Positions 48,199 through 58,985 of a DNA stretch of 64,000 bases are shown one piece after another. Position 1 is the first letter of the stretch; each line of letters starts with the position of its first letter. The DNA comes from Hyperoplus lanceolatus (taxonomy: Eukaryota; Chordata; Actinopteri; Uranoscopiformes; Ammodytidae), in the NCBI GenBank assembly GCA_026929865.2, contig CM049404.1:27119001-27183000 (forward strand), read 5' to 3'. The notes beneath the pieces were generated by a model, which saw only the letters and a list, made by a program, of their open reading frames with translations, ran no database searches and had not been told where the DNA came from. Made by a program: the position numbers and the translations under genes.

Positions 48199-49714
48199 CT
48201 GCTTGCTTTCGTACCGCAAACCAGGTAATACCAGATCAAGATTACCCTTTTTTACTTTCAATAAAACACTGCAAGACATTCATTTTATTGTTGCCTGAAT
48301 GTATGTGTGGGTGCATTAATACCCATTGTTCCAAATACAGCCCCCCCCAAACAAAAAAAACAATATCAATGGAGCAGACTGGGCACCTTTCCAAAAGGGA
48401 GAGATTAGGGTTTAGGAAGTGGAACAGGAATGGCTGATAGATGACATGGCTAAAATTAACACAGCGCTCACTGAATGAGGAGCATTAATAGCAGACGGAC
48501 CGGAAGGAGCACTTGGAGGTGTATTTAAAGCTGTAGATTGTCTCTGTCAGCATGAACACAAACCCCTAACATACAGTACAGTATAAAACATTAGATTTTT
48601 TGTTGAGCTACTACGTTGTTAAAAGCAAAAAATCCCATATCTGCAAGGATTGGATATGGATAAAGTAGGACACAAAAAACTATGAATTATTTGATATAGT
48701 AGGCCAAGTAATATATTTTCAATTGTACGTTTTTTATTCTATCTTCCAAGCTGGAAATCTATCACCAAAATTAGCCATGTGCTCGGCTTCCATGCCTATT
48801 CCTTGGTGGTATTTTGTCTGGTAAGGGATGCACAGCACATACAGGTTTTATCCTACAAGAGCAGATAGGCCTCAGATCGATAACTTTAGTATCTAGCAGT
48901 CTGTTTGGGATATAACATGCTTTGATCCCTCAGATCCCTTACATTTACCATATAGCTGGAGGGTAAATGCTGATTATTTTACCCATGCTCCTCTCTGTCA
49001 GTCACGTATCTTAACTACAAGTGAATTTTACTGCAGCATATTATTCCATATCAAAACCTACACTTGTAACCTGAGGATAATGGAGAGGTTAAGGCATTGA
49101 AATAGACGGCCTTCAAACTATCTGACACTACAAGAAGCTTCAGGCAGTCAGTGAGACAGCGCTGTAGCATAGAAAATATTCTCAAAACCTTGCTATGATG
49201 TTTGGAATAAAGTGTGTATCCATGTTTTTTTTTTTATAGAGTATGAATTATTTATTCAGGCACTTGTTGAACAAGCACATTGTCACGTATCTCTAGTACA
49301 AATAGAGGGGGTGGTGAGTTGGACGAAGGCACGCACTTTGTTAACCTTTTGTTAGCCGATACGAAGCTGTTAGTTCCACTTAACATTTAAATGGGGGCTT
49401 TATACTTCAGAATAGCAGACAGACTTAATACGCACAGACTTGTTGAGAAACAGACAAGCTGGACTATGAATATTTATTATGAGAATTCTTTCATAGTGGA
49501 TGTATCTTCATTGGAACATTGCATTCAATAGAATGCTACTGTAATTTGGCCCATTTGTCGTTAATCCGTCATGCCACAGTCCAAATAGCCAGCTGCAAGT
49601 TATAGTGCCAGAGTCAGTAGCATTATCCGTGAGACAGCTTTTGTATGTCACAAGGCATTTCCTTTTAATTTTGCACTCTAAAAAGTATTTTTTTTTCTTT
49701 TTCTCTGCCCACAG

Positions 49715-49745
49715 CTCAAATAACATGAAGAATCATCTGATCAAG
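49715..49745 (+). ncRNA. Putative miR-29 host transcript exon 3
   Basis: A 31-base segment preceded by a long pyrimidine tract and CCCACAG and followed by AAG|GTATGT. It includes an ATG (49724) whose frame continues MKNHLIK into the next putative exon. Confidence 0.4.
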
Positions 49746-50243
49746 GTATGTGAACAATCTGAATAAACAGTTGAGACCTACATTCCTAAAATTAACTCAA
49801 TGTTTAACCAAATCAAAACAGACTATTTATAAGACATGGACACACTCCTTCTAAAGGAGCAGCTACATTACATCTAATAAAATACGCTTGCATAAATATT
49901 ATGCTATCACGTATTAGTTTACAATATCGTGTTTTTAATTGCTGTCATGTTTTTAGTTTGAACGAATAACTATGATTTGGAGTAGGAAATGAGGATAAAA
50001 CCACAATCTGTGTTCCCTTTAAGGCAAAGCTGTGGTAGGAAGTTTTTTGAACTGGAAGAGGAAGTGCATTAATGTGTGGTAGTTATGTTCATGGTAAAGT
50101 GTCAAACTATAGTTGTGGTGATCAATCACTCTACACTGTATTTAAAAAAATAATACTTGCCTTGCTCTGCAGGGTTAAAACAAGTAGTAACATTGTATGA
50201 GGAACGTCTTGTATTCTCAGTGATCACTATATTAACCTATTAA

Positions 50244-50602
50244 AGGTGGAGTCAGCAAGTCTTGAGAGCGCTTGTTGTCAAAATCCAGTTTTCCCAATAT
50301 CAGTGAATATCTCCTCACAAGCTGCTACCTGTCCATAATGCGCTGAAAAGGAATCTGGTGTTAGTACATAGCCTAGGCTCTGTAAACTGGTATGTAAACA
50401 AATGGAATGTAAACAAAGGGACCCACCGAAGCTAGCAAGATGCCCGTTGGCGTTTACAGAGCCTAGTCTGTGTATTAACACTGGATCATTTGTCAGCGCA
50501 CACACAGGTAGCGGATTGTAAAGAGGTATTTATTTGTTTATTGATTTCGTCAAAGAAAAGTGTTTCGACAACAAGCATTCTCCAGAATTGCCTACTCCAC
50601 CT
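50244..50602. mobile_element. MITE family C, copy 2 (TTAA-flanked)
   Basis: TTAA at 50240-50243 and 50603-50606. The ends are AGGTGGAGTCAGCAAG and ...GCCTACTCCACCT. The second inverted pair AGCCTAGGCTCTGTAAAC / GTTTACAGAGCCTAG lies in the centre. It is a non-coding piggyBac-like element. Confidence 0.88.
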
Positions 50603-50739
50603 TTAACTCATGGGTATTACAAAACAATACCATAACATTGTCATACTCGTTTGACTATTCAAATAGCCATAACGAGCGTGTTTTCTGTGCTTATGCAACT
50701 GATACACAAGCTGGTGATGTGCCTTTAAAAGCAGCGGGT

Positions 50740-52460
50740 TGTCAGGTGATCGAAGAGAGACTCAGTCAGCTCAGCCTCACAGACACAAGAGCCAGAGTGC
50801 GTCTGTAGTCCGAAGGGGAGGAGAGGAGAGGAGAGCTGCGTTGGAGAGAGAGAGACCCAATTATAAGGGCAGACAGGGGGGAAATGGGGACACGGCAACG
50901 TCACAGGGAGCCATGGTGGTGGTAGGGTCCCTTTAACTGCAGTCTGCTCATGCTCACTCGCCTTGTGTGGCAGCTAGCAAGTGTGTGTTTCTGGCTTCAG
51001 CTTGATCAAGAAAGTTGCGTTGCACAGCCACAACACTGGCATAAAAAGCACAGAGAATTAACTGCTGCGTCACACACACCAGGAAGAGGAATAGCGTGAG
51101 CATGCGCGCGTGTGCACGGCTATGCGCGTGTGTGTGTACAGGCTCTGCTGCTGCGTGTGTGTGTGTGTTCTTGTGTGTGTGTGTTGGAAGTAACAGTCGA
51201 AGAGCAGTTTTTGCTGTTGCAACGAGATGAAAATAAAAAGAGTGTGTGTGTTTGAGAGGAAAGCAGAAAAGGGAGAGAGAGACAGAGATGCAAAGAGAGA
51301 GGAGAGGGAGAGAGAGAGAGAGAGAGATTGTGGATTAGTTGCTACGTCACTTTTTCATGTCAGGAGAAAGAAGCTGATATGAGAGAAGCCCACAGTCATC
51401 GACTCTTCCACCTGAAGTGGACACAGTGGTTTCGGACAGCCTCGGCTTTCTCGGTAGTTGTTGATCTGCACTGCCTGTCGCTGCCATATAGTGTGTGTGT
51501 GTGTGTCTGCATGTGTTGTGTAGAACCTGTGAACTGATGCTGGGATTTTTTCAACATGGATGCTGGAGATGTGACACAGTTTCCTATATTAGGTCTTGTT
51601 TTGATAATATGGCATCGGTAAGGTGTGTGTGTGTGTGTGTGTGTAAGGTGACAAAGGGGTTAACAAGAGAATATTCTGGAAGGCTCTTAATATCACGACG
51701 AAGCTCAGTCCGGAATGTTTTCCTCAGAATTGTCGAGGTATTTTCGAACATCACTTTTGCCTTTTTTTTTTTTTTTGCCAACGTCATCTCAAGAAATACA
51801 AATGATTATTGTCTAAACAGGGCGATAGAATCCTGCACGGTGTCGTCGGACCTATTATGAAACCATATGTTCGATACGCCATTATAAGGACTACTGTACA
51901 GATGCAGCCAGGTAGACTTTATAGTAGCTCACGGGATAAGTTTGGCATTCAATTCAGTGAAGAGGGTGGTGTTTTTTGATGACCACTACATATGTACACC
52001 TGTGTCTCTGTTGGAGCTGTTGACTGTTGGCCTGCTTATTGTGATTACATTAGTTGAAGGAAAGGCTGTAGAGATAGGGAGGCAGGCACGTATGAAGGCG
52101 ATTCCAGTTGTGTGTTTGTTTTCACACAACTATCATGTCTATGATTCGTGGCACTTTAAGTCATGTGATTTTGTTTGCACCCTCCAGGGTCCGCTGGGAA
52201 TCGGCTGAATCCTCCCCAAGACACATTTGTTTTTCTGCGTAGTTAGGAAACAGAGATGGTGACGCAGTCGTTTCGGGGCCGGACTTCTCTTTTGGCCGGT
52301 ATACGCAGCCTGCAGCTCTCCCATTCTCCCTCTGTCTCTTTATCTCTCTCTCTCTTTGAGAAATGGGAGCGACAGAAGGGGCTAAATGTCATGGCACAGG
52401 ATCAGTCAGATAGATAGAGAGAGAGAGAGAGAGAGATAGACAGAGAAATGGAGACAGAGG
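50740..52460 (+). other. GA/GT-rich non-coding stretch
   Basis: It contains GA-rich runs (50815-50850, 51289-51327, 52412-52440) and short GT runs (51127-51183, 51492-51505, 51624-51645), with a TATA-like GCATAAAAAGC near 51040. It could be an alternative start for the pri-miRNA, but I cannot support an exon. Confidence 0.3.
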
Positions 52461-54050
52461 AAGAGTGAGAAGTTGTTTACCTTGCTCTCTTGGTGACTCT
52501 GCTTTGGCTTGTCTCCAGTTCACAGGCACTGGACTTCCTAAAGCTGCTGCATCACAGGCCACCGTGCCAACGCTGGCTTCTCATTGGATGGGAGGAGCCC
52601 CACAGCACTGCTTTATTGGCTTAATACAAGCGAGCAGCTGGAGTTCAATGTCTGATTGGCTAAGAGGCATTGTTCTCTCTTACAATGGTTGTGCAGTAGC
52701 AGAAACACTTGTCCATAGATACGTGATGAGTAGCATGTATGCTTATATGGATTGAACTTTTAATACGGTAATACATGAATTAGTAAAAAGTTGCCAGGGG
52801 ATTTTTGAAGGAAAAGGTAACATTTGTTCACTATGTGAGTTTAGAAAGTGATGCATCACAAATGATTTTACATTGCTTCCTGTGTTTTTTTTTTCTGTGA
52901 AGTGATTATCATACATATTTCTTCTTGACTATGATGATATGGCAATGCATACCTGCCGCTTTATAATGCAGAAGGCATTATTTTACAGGTATTGTTATTT
53001 TTTAGGGAATGCATAGGGGGGCCGAAAAAATAAAGTGGCAGGCCTTAGTGTTAACTCTGAACTGTCAGCATGAGATAACTGCTAGGCATTGTCTTCCTGC
53101 CTAAAACCCTCTGATACCTGTGATGAGTGCGGCAACCAGAGGAGAGGTGGTCTCACTATCTATACTGGAGATCGAAATGTCCAAAAGACGCCACATTTCT
53201 CAGATGATGCGTGCGTATGTGTGTGTGTGTGTTTGTGGCTGCCCGATGGTCTGCATTGCAGCTCCTGCTTCAACAGTCAGCGTCTTCCTTTCCCTTTCGT
53301 TCTTGCTTTCACTCTCTCTTCTATATGTGCTGATGCTCTAGTATACAGTATACAATCGCTGCCTATTTATTTTTACTTTACAAAGACGATCGTATACAAG
53401 GATGTTAGCTGAAGCTGGTACTATCCCAGTCACCTCACCCCAATGGGGGGGTGGGGGTCATTCCTCATGAATGAGTTAACACCACGGTGACTTAGTGTAT
53501 CAGTCTGTGCATGCTACACATCAACAAAAGGCAGAATTGTCTGAGACAGGCGTACACTATTTCAGCTTCCTTGCAAAGAGTTTTTTTAAACAATCTGCTA
53601 TATTTTAATTTGATAGTATTCTCCATATGTGTTAAAGTATAGCTGTAAGTGAGCAAAAAGCCTATCGTTAATGTTTCAGCGATTAACTACTGCCATTAAA
53701 CTCCTATTTCTCTGTAAAGAAGGAGGGCTGTAAAGATATTCACCCCTGCAGGGTTTCCCCAGGGTGCTTCAAAGCTCCTTCCTGATTCCCGACTCTGGCC
53801 GCTCTCTTAAGGCGTCCTGCCCCTTTAAATCTTTTATAAGCATTACACAACAGGTCCAGTGGCACACAAGCAACAAACAACTCGAAAAAGACGGGGTTGG
53901 GTTGAGCCATCCAGGAACCAGACACCTACGGATAGACAGGCCGTCTGATCAGAGGCGTCACTGTGGCGACAGTGCAAACACACACGTAGCCACAGAAGGC
54001 TGATAGGGCCTTGTAAAGGCTGTGTGGATTGTGTCCTTCTGATCTTGGCC
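52461..54050. other. Non-coding stretch
   Basis: No gene, RNA or repeat family was recognised apart from a short GT run near 53217-53231. Confidence 0.45.
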
Positions 54051-54054
54051 TTAA

Positions 54055-54421
54055 AGGTAAAGGTAGTGTCAGTGAATCTGGAGAAACATTCACAAATCAG
54101 TGAATATCTCCTCACGATCCACTACCTGCTTTGTGTGAGAAACACAAATCCCATTTCATCTATATCACTCTCAGATCATGAGGAGATAGTGCCTAGGCTC
54201 TGTAAACAAGAATGTAAACAAAGCTTATGTAAACAAAGGTGGCTGTGTCGTAGATAGGAACGCACCCGTTTACAGAGCCTAGGCTGTGAATTAACACTGG
54301 ATTTTCTTTCAGCGATGCACACAGTGCGTACAGGTAGCGGATTGTGAAGAGATATTCACTGATTTTGCCAAAAGGTTATTTTGACAACAAGCATTCTCCA
54401 GTATTTGCTGACTTTGCCCCT
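54055..54421. mobile_element. MITE family C, copy 3 (TTAA-flanked)
   Basis: TTAA at 54051-54054 and 54422-54425. The right part reads TTTGACAACAAGCATTCTCC, matching the other copies. The central CCTAGGCTCTGTAAAC and TTTACAGAGCCTAGGCT words are present. The left arm is diverged. Confidence 0.85.
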
Positions 54422-54791
54422 TTAATCGGTTTCAGGAGAAGTAATGTTTGTGGGAGTTGTCACTTGTAAACACAGAAGAAATGAAGGCAGACTGTGTGTG
54501 GGTGTGAGTTCTGGAGGGACGAGTGGGAGGAAGCCAGACAATGAATTGTAAGTGGTCCTTTCACAGAGTAAAAAAAAGCCGTAGGGGGTAAAACAAAAGT
54601 CAATTACAAACGGTTGCGTAATTTCTTTTTTCTAAACTTTTGTTGAAACACTTGGCAATAAGTCAGTGAACTGGCCACTACCTGTCCTTGCCCCACCCTC
54701 TCTCTTCAGTGTGTTGTAGCTGCGTATCTGCGTCATGGCTCTCATTGCCAGCTATTGACTTGCCACTTCCTTGCTTTTTTCCCCCTTGTAG

Positions 54792-54903
54792 TGGGCCGGA
54801 GAGCAAGGCTGCTGCTCCTCACATCATCCTCACTGCTCTACCATAGCAGCAGAGAGACGGGGAAGGACTCATCGACGAAGTCCATACGCATATAGAGCTG
54901 CAG
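54792..54903 (+). ncRNA. Putative miR-29 host transcript exon 4
   Basis: A 112-base segment with a very strong acceptor (CTTTTTTCCCCCTTGTAG) and donor (CTGCAG|GTGAGC). It begins TGGGCCGGAGAGC. It lies 1.8 kb before the miR-29b hairpin. Read after the preceding putative exon it stays open throughout (44 codons from the ATG at 49724); whether this is coding is unknown. Confidence 0.5.
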
Positions 54904-56312
54904 GTGAGCCTGTGTTGTGTGTGAAATACATATATAGAGTGGCAGTGTTTTGTGTGTGTTTGTGTGTCTTGTTTGGCCCTTCAAACATCCGCAAAGCTCG
55001 GATCAAGTGTCAGATCAGCCGTGTGGGCGTGTTACAGAGAGAACGATTAAGAGAGAGAGATAGAAAGAGAGAGAGAGAGCTGTTCTGGTGCTTTCTCAGT
55101 GGTTTCCCATTTCATCTATATCACTCTCTCTCTCTCTCCCTCTCCCTCCATCAGTGTCCCTCCTCTCTGGCCTGAAACAAAGCAGTTAATCAGACTGGAG
55201 AGATGAGCCTAAACCGTCCCAGAGTGCACTGCATTCAAAGTGTCTGACAGTATCAAAGGTGCTCGTCAAGCTTCCCTGGATCATCATCTAGACCCGGTCA
55301 ATTTTTTTAGGTTTGCTGAAGGGCAGAAACCTCCTAGCCCTCCTCCACTTGCCTTTACGTGGCTTTTGCCCCTTGTCAGGCCGCCATCGTAAATAAGAAC
55401 TTGCCTTTCGGAAAAAAAATAAAATGACGTGGTGGCAAACTAAACTTAATAGGAGGCACTGTTACTAATTACGTAATCACTAGCATAGGTGCAATGGAGA
55501 CCAATAAGGTGTGTTTAAATTTTTTATTATTTTTTTGCATAGCGTAAGGCATCCAGATGAACCAAGACATAATACCACATGCCTCTAACAGCTGTTGTCT
55601 CCTCTCTGCCCCCTCACAGATCTCATTTGAGTCAACTTTCTCAACTGAAAAACACAACCAATGTAACAGTCCATTGTGATGAAATGGCATGCATATTTGT
55701 AAAACAATATTGTGGGTGTTTAGCTGCTGCATAATTCGCAGCTGCAACCATGCAATGGATAGTTTCTACATGACATACTATCAGCTGCTCCATCAGAGAT
55801 GTCTCTTTGTGGGGGCAACTTTCTTATCCATCTACAATTTCAGATGAGTGATAAAAGTAAAGTACCTGGTGAGAAACAGATCTCTACAGCAAAGTTATGG
55901 AAGCCGAGGGTAAAAAAGGGTTTATTAAACCCCCAAAAATATAGCACAAGATAACTATGGAGCAATCAAATACAATGATAAGTGAAGAGAGGAGAGAAAC
56001 AATTTTTAGAACACATGCTTTGTCGTCTCAAGATCTTGAGATGAAACAACCTTTTGTGCTAACGGGAACCTTATCGTGTTCCCTAGAAAAGGAATTGATA
56101 ATTATCTTGTGATCTCTAGATAGGAGCATTTAATATTTTAAGTAAGAGAAAAGAACATTTTGTTTTTTGAGGTCACAAGACAATGAACTCTGTTTTAATT
56201 ACAGTAAATGCAGATATTCAGCTATGTGTATGTCTGCTGCTGCATTGGAACCACCTCTCAAATATTGTTTTAATTAGTCCGACTACACTGTTTCTACCTT
56301 GTTTTGTTGTGT
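54904..56312 (+). other. Non-coding stretch before the miR-29 cluster
   Basis: It holds GA and CT runs (55048-55080, 55121-55148). No further exon could be supported. It is probably pri-miRNA intron or terminal exon. Confidence 0.45.
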
Positions 56313-56530
56313 TTAAGCTTTAATGCGTAACCTTTTCATATAAATTAATGTCGGCTACATCCAAGCCATCTTTCGGTTGTGGATTCTACTGCTAAGAAAA
56401 CCTGGACATACAGCAGAAGAAAATCAATGCTTGATCACCAGAGGCTTACTGCATGTAGATAGACTGACTGTTGTTGTGATTGCTCAGAATACCTCATGGG
56501 GGTGACAGAAGTTAAACACCATAGCTTTAA
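56313..56530 (+). mobile_element. MITE family A, copy 5
   Basis: TTAA at 56313-56316 and 56527-56530. It contains TAATGCGTAACCTTTTCA, CTGCTAAGAAAACCTGGAC, ATACAGCAGAAG, TTACTGCATGTAGAT and GAAGTTAAACACCATAGCT. It ends about 120 bases before the miR-29b hairpin, so it is likely inside the primary transcript. Confidence 0.85.
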
Positions 56531-56647
56531 ACTAACATCAACTTATAGTAATTGTTATTTTACCTTTTTCCATTGTTATTTAGTTTTTTTTTTCCCTTTA
56601 TTTTTTCAGTTTTATGCCACAGAAGGATACCTTTTTTCAGACATGCC

Positions 56648-56727
56648 CCCCTTGGAAGCTGGTCTCAGATGGTGGCTTAGAATATTGTCATCTATCTAGC
56701 ACCATTTGAAATCAGTGTTTTTGGGGT
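56648..56727 (+). ncRNA. mir29b: mir-29b precursor
   Basis: The 3p arm at 56697-56719 begins TAGCACCATTTGAAATCAGT and continues GTT, which is the mature miR-29b-3p sequence. The 5p arm CTGGTCTCAGATGGTGGCTT (about 56660-56679) pairs with it across a loop near 56681-56696, and the lower stem pairs around TGGAAGC. The seed AGCACCA is intact. miR-29 represses collagens, other matrix genes and DNMT3 in vertebrates. The position between cd34 and an RCA gene matches human MIR29B2, which lies between CD34 and CD46. Confidence 0.97.
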
Positions 56728-56910
56728 GGGAAAGTGTATTTCCCTCGCCAGCAACAGGCAGCTGTGAAGTGTCACAAGTGGTACCTGAAGATAAAAGGTA
56801 AACGAGAGGGACAACTTCACCTGGCAAGTATCACTCCCTGAAGCACTGCTCACTGGGCTAAGAACCAAGCGTCTACAGCCATGTTTTGACAGCTCACGAT
56901 TTTTGTCCTC

Positions 56911-56993
56911 TCTCCAAGGTTGACCGATCTCTTTTGGTGTTCAGAGTTTGCTTTCGTTTCTAGCACCATTTGAAATCGGTTACAGTGAAGGCG
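56911..56993 (+). ncRNA. mir29c: mir-29c (29a-type) precursor
   Basis: The 3p arm at 56961-56982 begins TAGCACCATTTGAAATCGGT and continues TA, equal to mammalian miR-29c-3p (mammalian 29a has C at position 10). The 5p arm TGACCGATCTCTTTTGGTGT at 56921-56940 closes the hairpin with loop TCAGAGTTTGCTTTCGTTTC. It starts 264 bases after the miR-29b mature start, so the two are almost certainly co-transcribed. Naming as 29a or 29c depends on convention in the fish species. Confidence 0.97.
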
Positions 56994-57089
56994 AGATATC
57001 ATCTTACCTGGAGGAGGATTGTGCGACCGAGCAGTGCTCTTAATCTTACTGTTTGGCCGTAGTGAAATGCTGTTAGCTCTCTCGATGAT

Positions 57090-57720
57090 ATCAAGTGTTT
57101 GCAGTGGAGGAAGAACTGTTACTTGCATAAAAGTAACACTACAAAAATACTATGTATTGTGTGTAAAGGTCCTGCATTTTATTAAATTAAAAAGGTACAT
57201 CAATTATTAGCAAAATGTTTGGTTTTGTATATTATACTTTTATCTACAAAGCAACTTCATACACCTATAAAGAATCGGGAAAAAGAGTATTTTCCGTTGC
57301 ATTGTTGAGATGCAAGTATGAATGAATATGGATCAAAAAAAAGTTTGATAAAATGAACTAGTGACAATCCACCACTGGATGTTGGTCGGCCAATATAATG
57401 TAATGAAGGGATCATTTGAACTATTTCTGTCACATCCACAAGGTGGCACTGTAATATATTGTTGCGTAAATACTTTTCATTTGTGCCCATAGTTGGCATT
57501 TTAAATGTTGAGTCAAATTAAATGAGTAAATTGAGTCAAGTTTAATCTCAAGCTTGTATAGTCCATAAATCAAATGTTTACTGATGCTTTATTTAAAAAG
57601 TAAAGTGATTGCAGTTCAAGTTTATTTATTATTAAAGTAACTTGCCTGTAGTAAATGGCTCATCATTTTTTTCCTCAGAACTCATTTCTATAGAAGCTGT
57701 GGATTTAGGATAACGTGTGC
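57090..57720. repeat. Dispersed repeat fragments after the miR-29 cluster
   Basis: Contains GCAGTGGAGGAAGAACTGTT, AAGTAACACTACAAAAATAC and GTCCTGCATTTTATT wording, common in fish genomes. The family is unidentified and the limits are approximate. Confidence 0.5.
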
Positions 57721-57961
57721 TGCAATAGCTTTCAAATATTAAAAAAGCAGTACCAATGAGCTATTTAGTGTTGATATTTGTACACTCCCTTCTTGCTCAC
57801 TGTATTTGAATATGCGCAATACCTGGAATGTATATAGATGAGCTGATGAAGTTTCATTAACTTTTTCAAGCTCCATTTCAAAACAAACAAATTCCTTCAA
57901 TTCGTCTTTAACCAAGCTTATTAGAGTTGTGAACACGGGTGAGTCGTTAGTGTGCAATCGT

Positions 57962-57967
57962 TTTATT
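57962..57967 (-). terminator. Candidate poly(A) signal of the RCA-type gene
   Basis: TTTATT on + reads AATAAA on the minus strand, about 970 bases after the stop codon of the minus-strand gene. It would give a 3' UTR of about 1 kb. Other hexamers further left (near 57626) are possible. Confidence 0.4.
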
Positions 57968-58933
57968 TCTTTGATTAAAAAAAAAAAAGTGCCAATTTAA
58001 GAGTTTTACTCCTCACTCAAAACAATGTAAAAAGCGTTAACGATATTGTGACACACATATCTATTCAATAAATAAAAGATAAAAAGCCAGGCAAGTGCAA
58101 ATTTTCAAAGATCACAATCTGTACAACATTATGCAACCACAGAAACACTTTCCGTGACCTAATACTCTATTTTCTCTCCTTTTCTGGCATTAATCTGAAA
58201 CACTAGAACACTTTGGACGATATTTACTAAACAACTCATTTAGACAAATTAATATTTCCTTTGTTATGAACAAACAATGTGCCATTAATTAGCATGGTTA
58301 TTCTGCATAAACATCAAGCAAAATAAGACCCACATTTGAGCCTACATTAACTCATCCCAACATGGGTTATCATGTATGCAATTCACAGGACAAACCCTTG
58401 AAGGGACAAAACACGCTGAAAAGTTTGACTTTCTGCATTAAGGCATGTGGTACATGCCTCATGTTTAGGCACTATGCTAGGGACTGTTTTCAAGACCCCA
58501 TTGACAGCAGGACTAGTTTAGAGACTATTAGCCAGCTGTATTTAAAAAGGTGAAACTTTTTCAGATTTTGCTTTGTGAAGCGGTCGGTGAACCTTTGCAA
58601 TATCGGCCAAGCTGAGAAATGCTGTGCTACTGCAAGTTTTAAATGAAAATGGAAATATCATGCCTTCATAATTACAGAAAAGGATCCCAAATGTCACTGA
58701 CTTGAATTTTTCAGAATAGGCAGAAATCATAATGAGTGACCTGTCAAAGATGGAAGATATTGTCAACTGATCAGAGAAAACACTTCAAGCTCAAAACTAA
58801 GGTTAAAGTTAAAGTTACAGATGATTTTGAACCGCTGATCGATCGTCCAGAAACCTTTTTTCATGGGGTTTTATAAACATGTGCGGCACAATTACATTCA
58901 AGGACTAGTCCGGTCACACTCCTCTTCATTTTT

Positions 58934-58985
58934 TTATCCCGTCATTTTTACATCCAGTTTGGGGACAACAGGACTGCCACGCTTA
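58934..58985 (-). CDS. RCA-type gene, last coding exon
   Basis: The acceptor TTCTTTTTCTGTAG precedes codons for KRGSPVVPKLDVKMTG-stop; the first base completes a Gly codon from the previous exon. It is a short basic cytoplasmic tail with no recognisable signalling motif. Confidence 0.82.
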
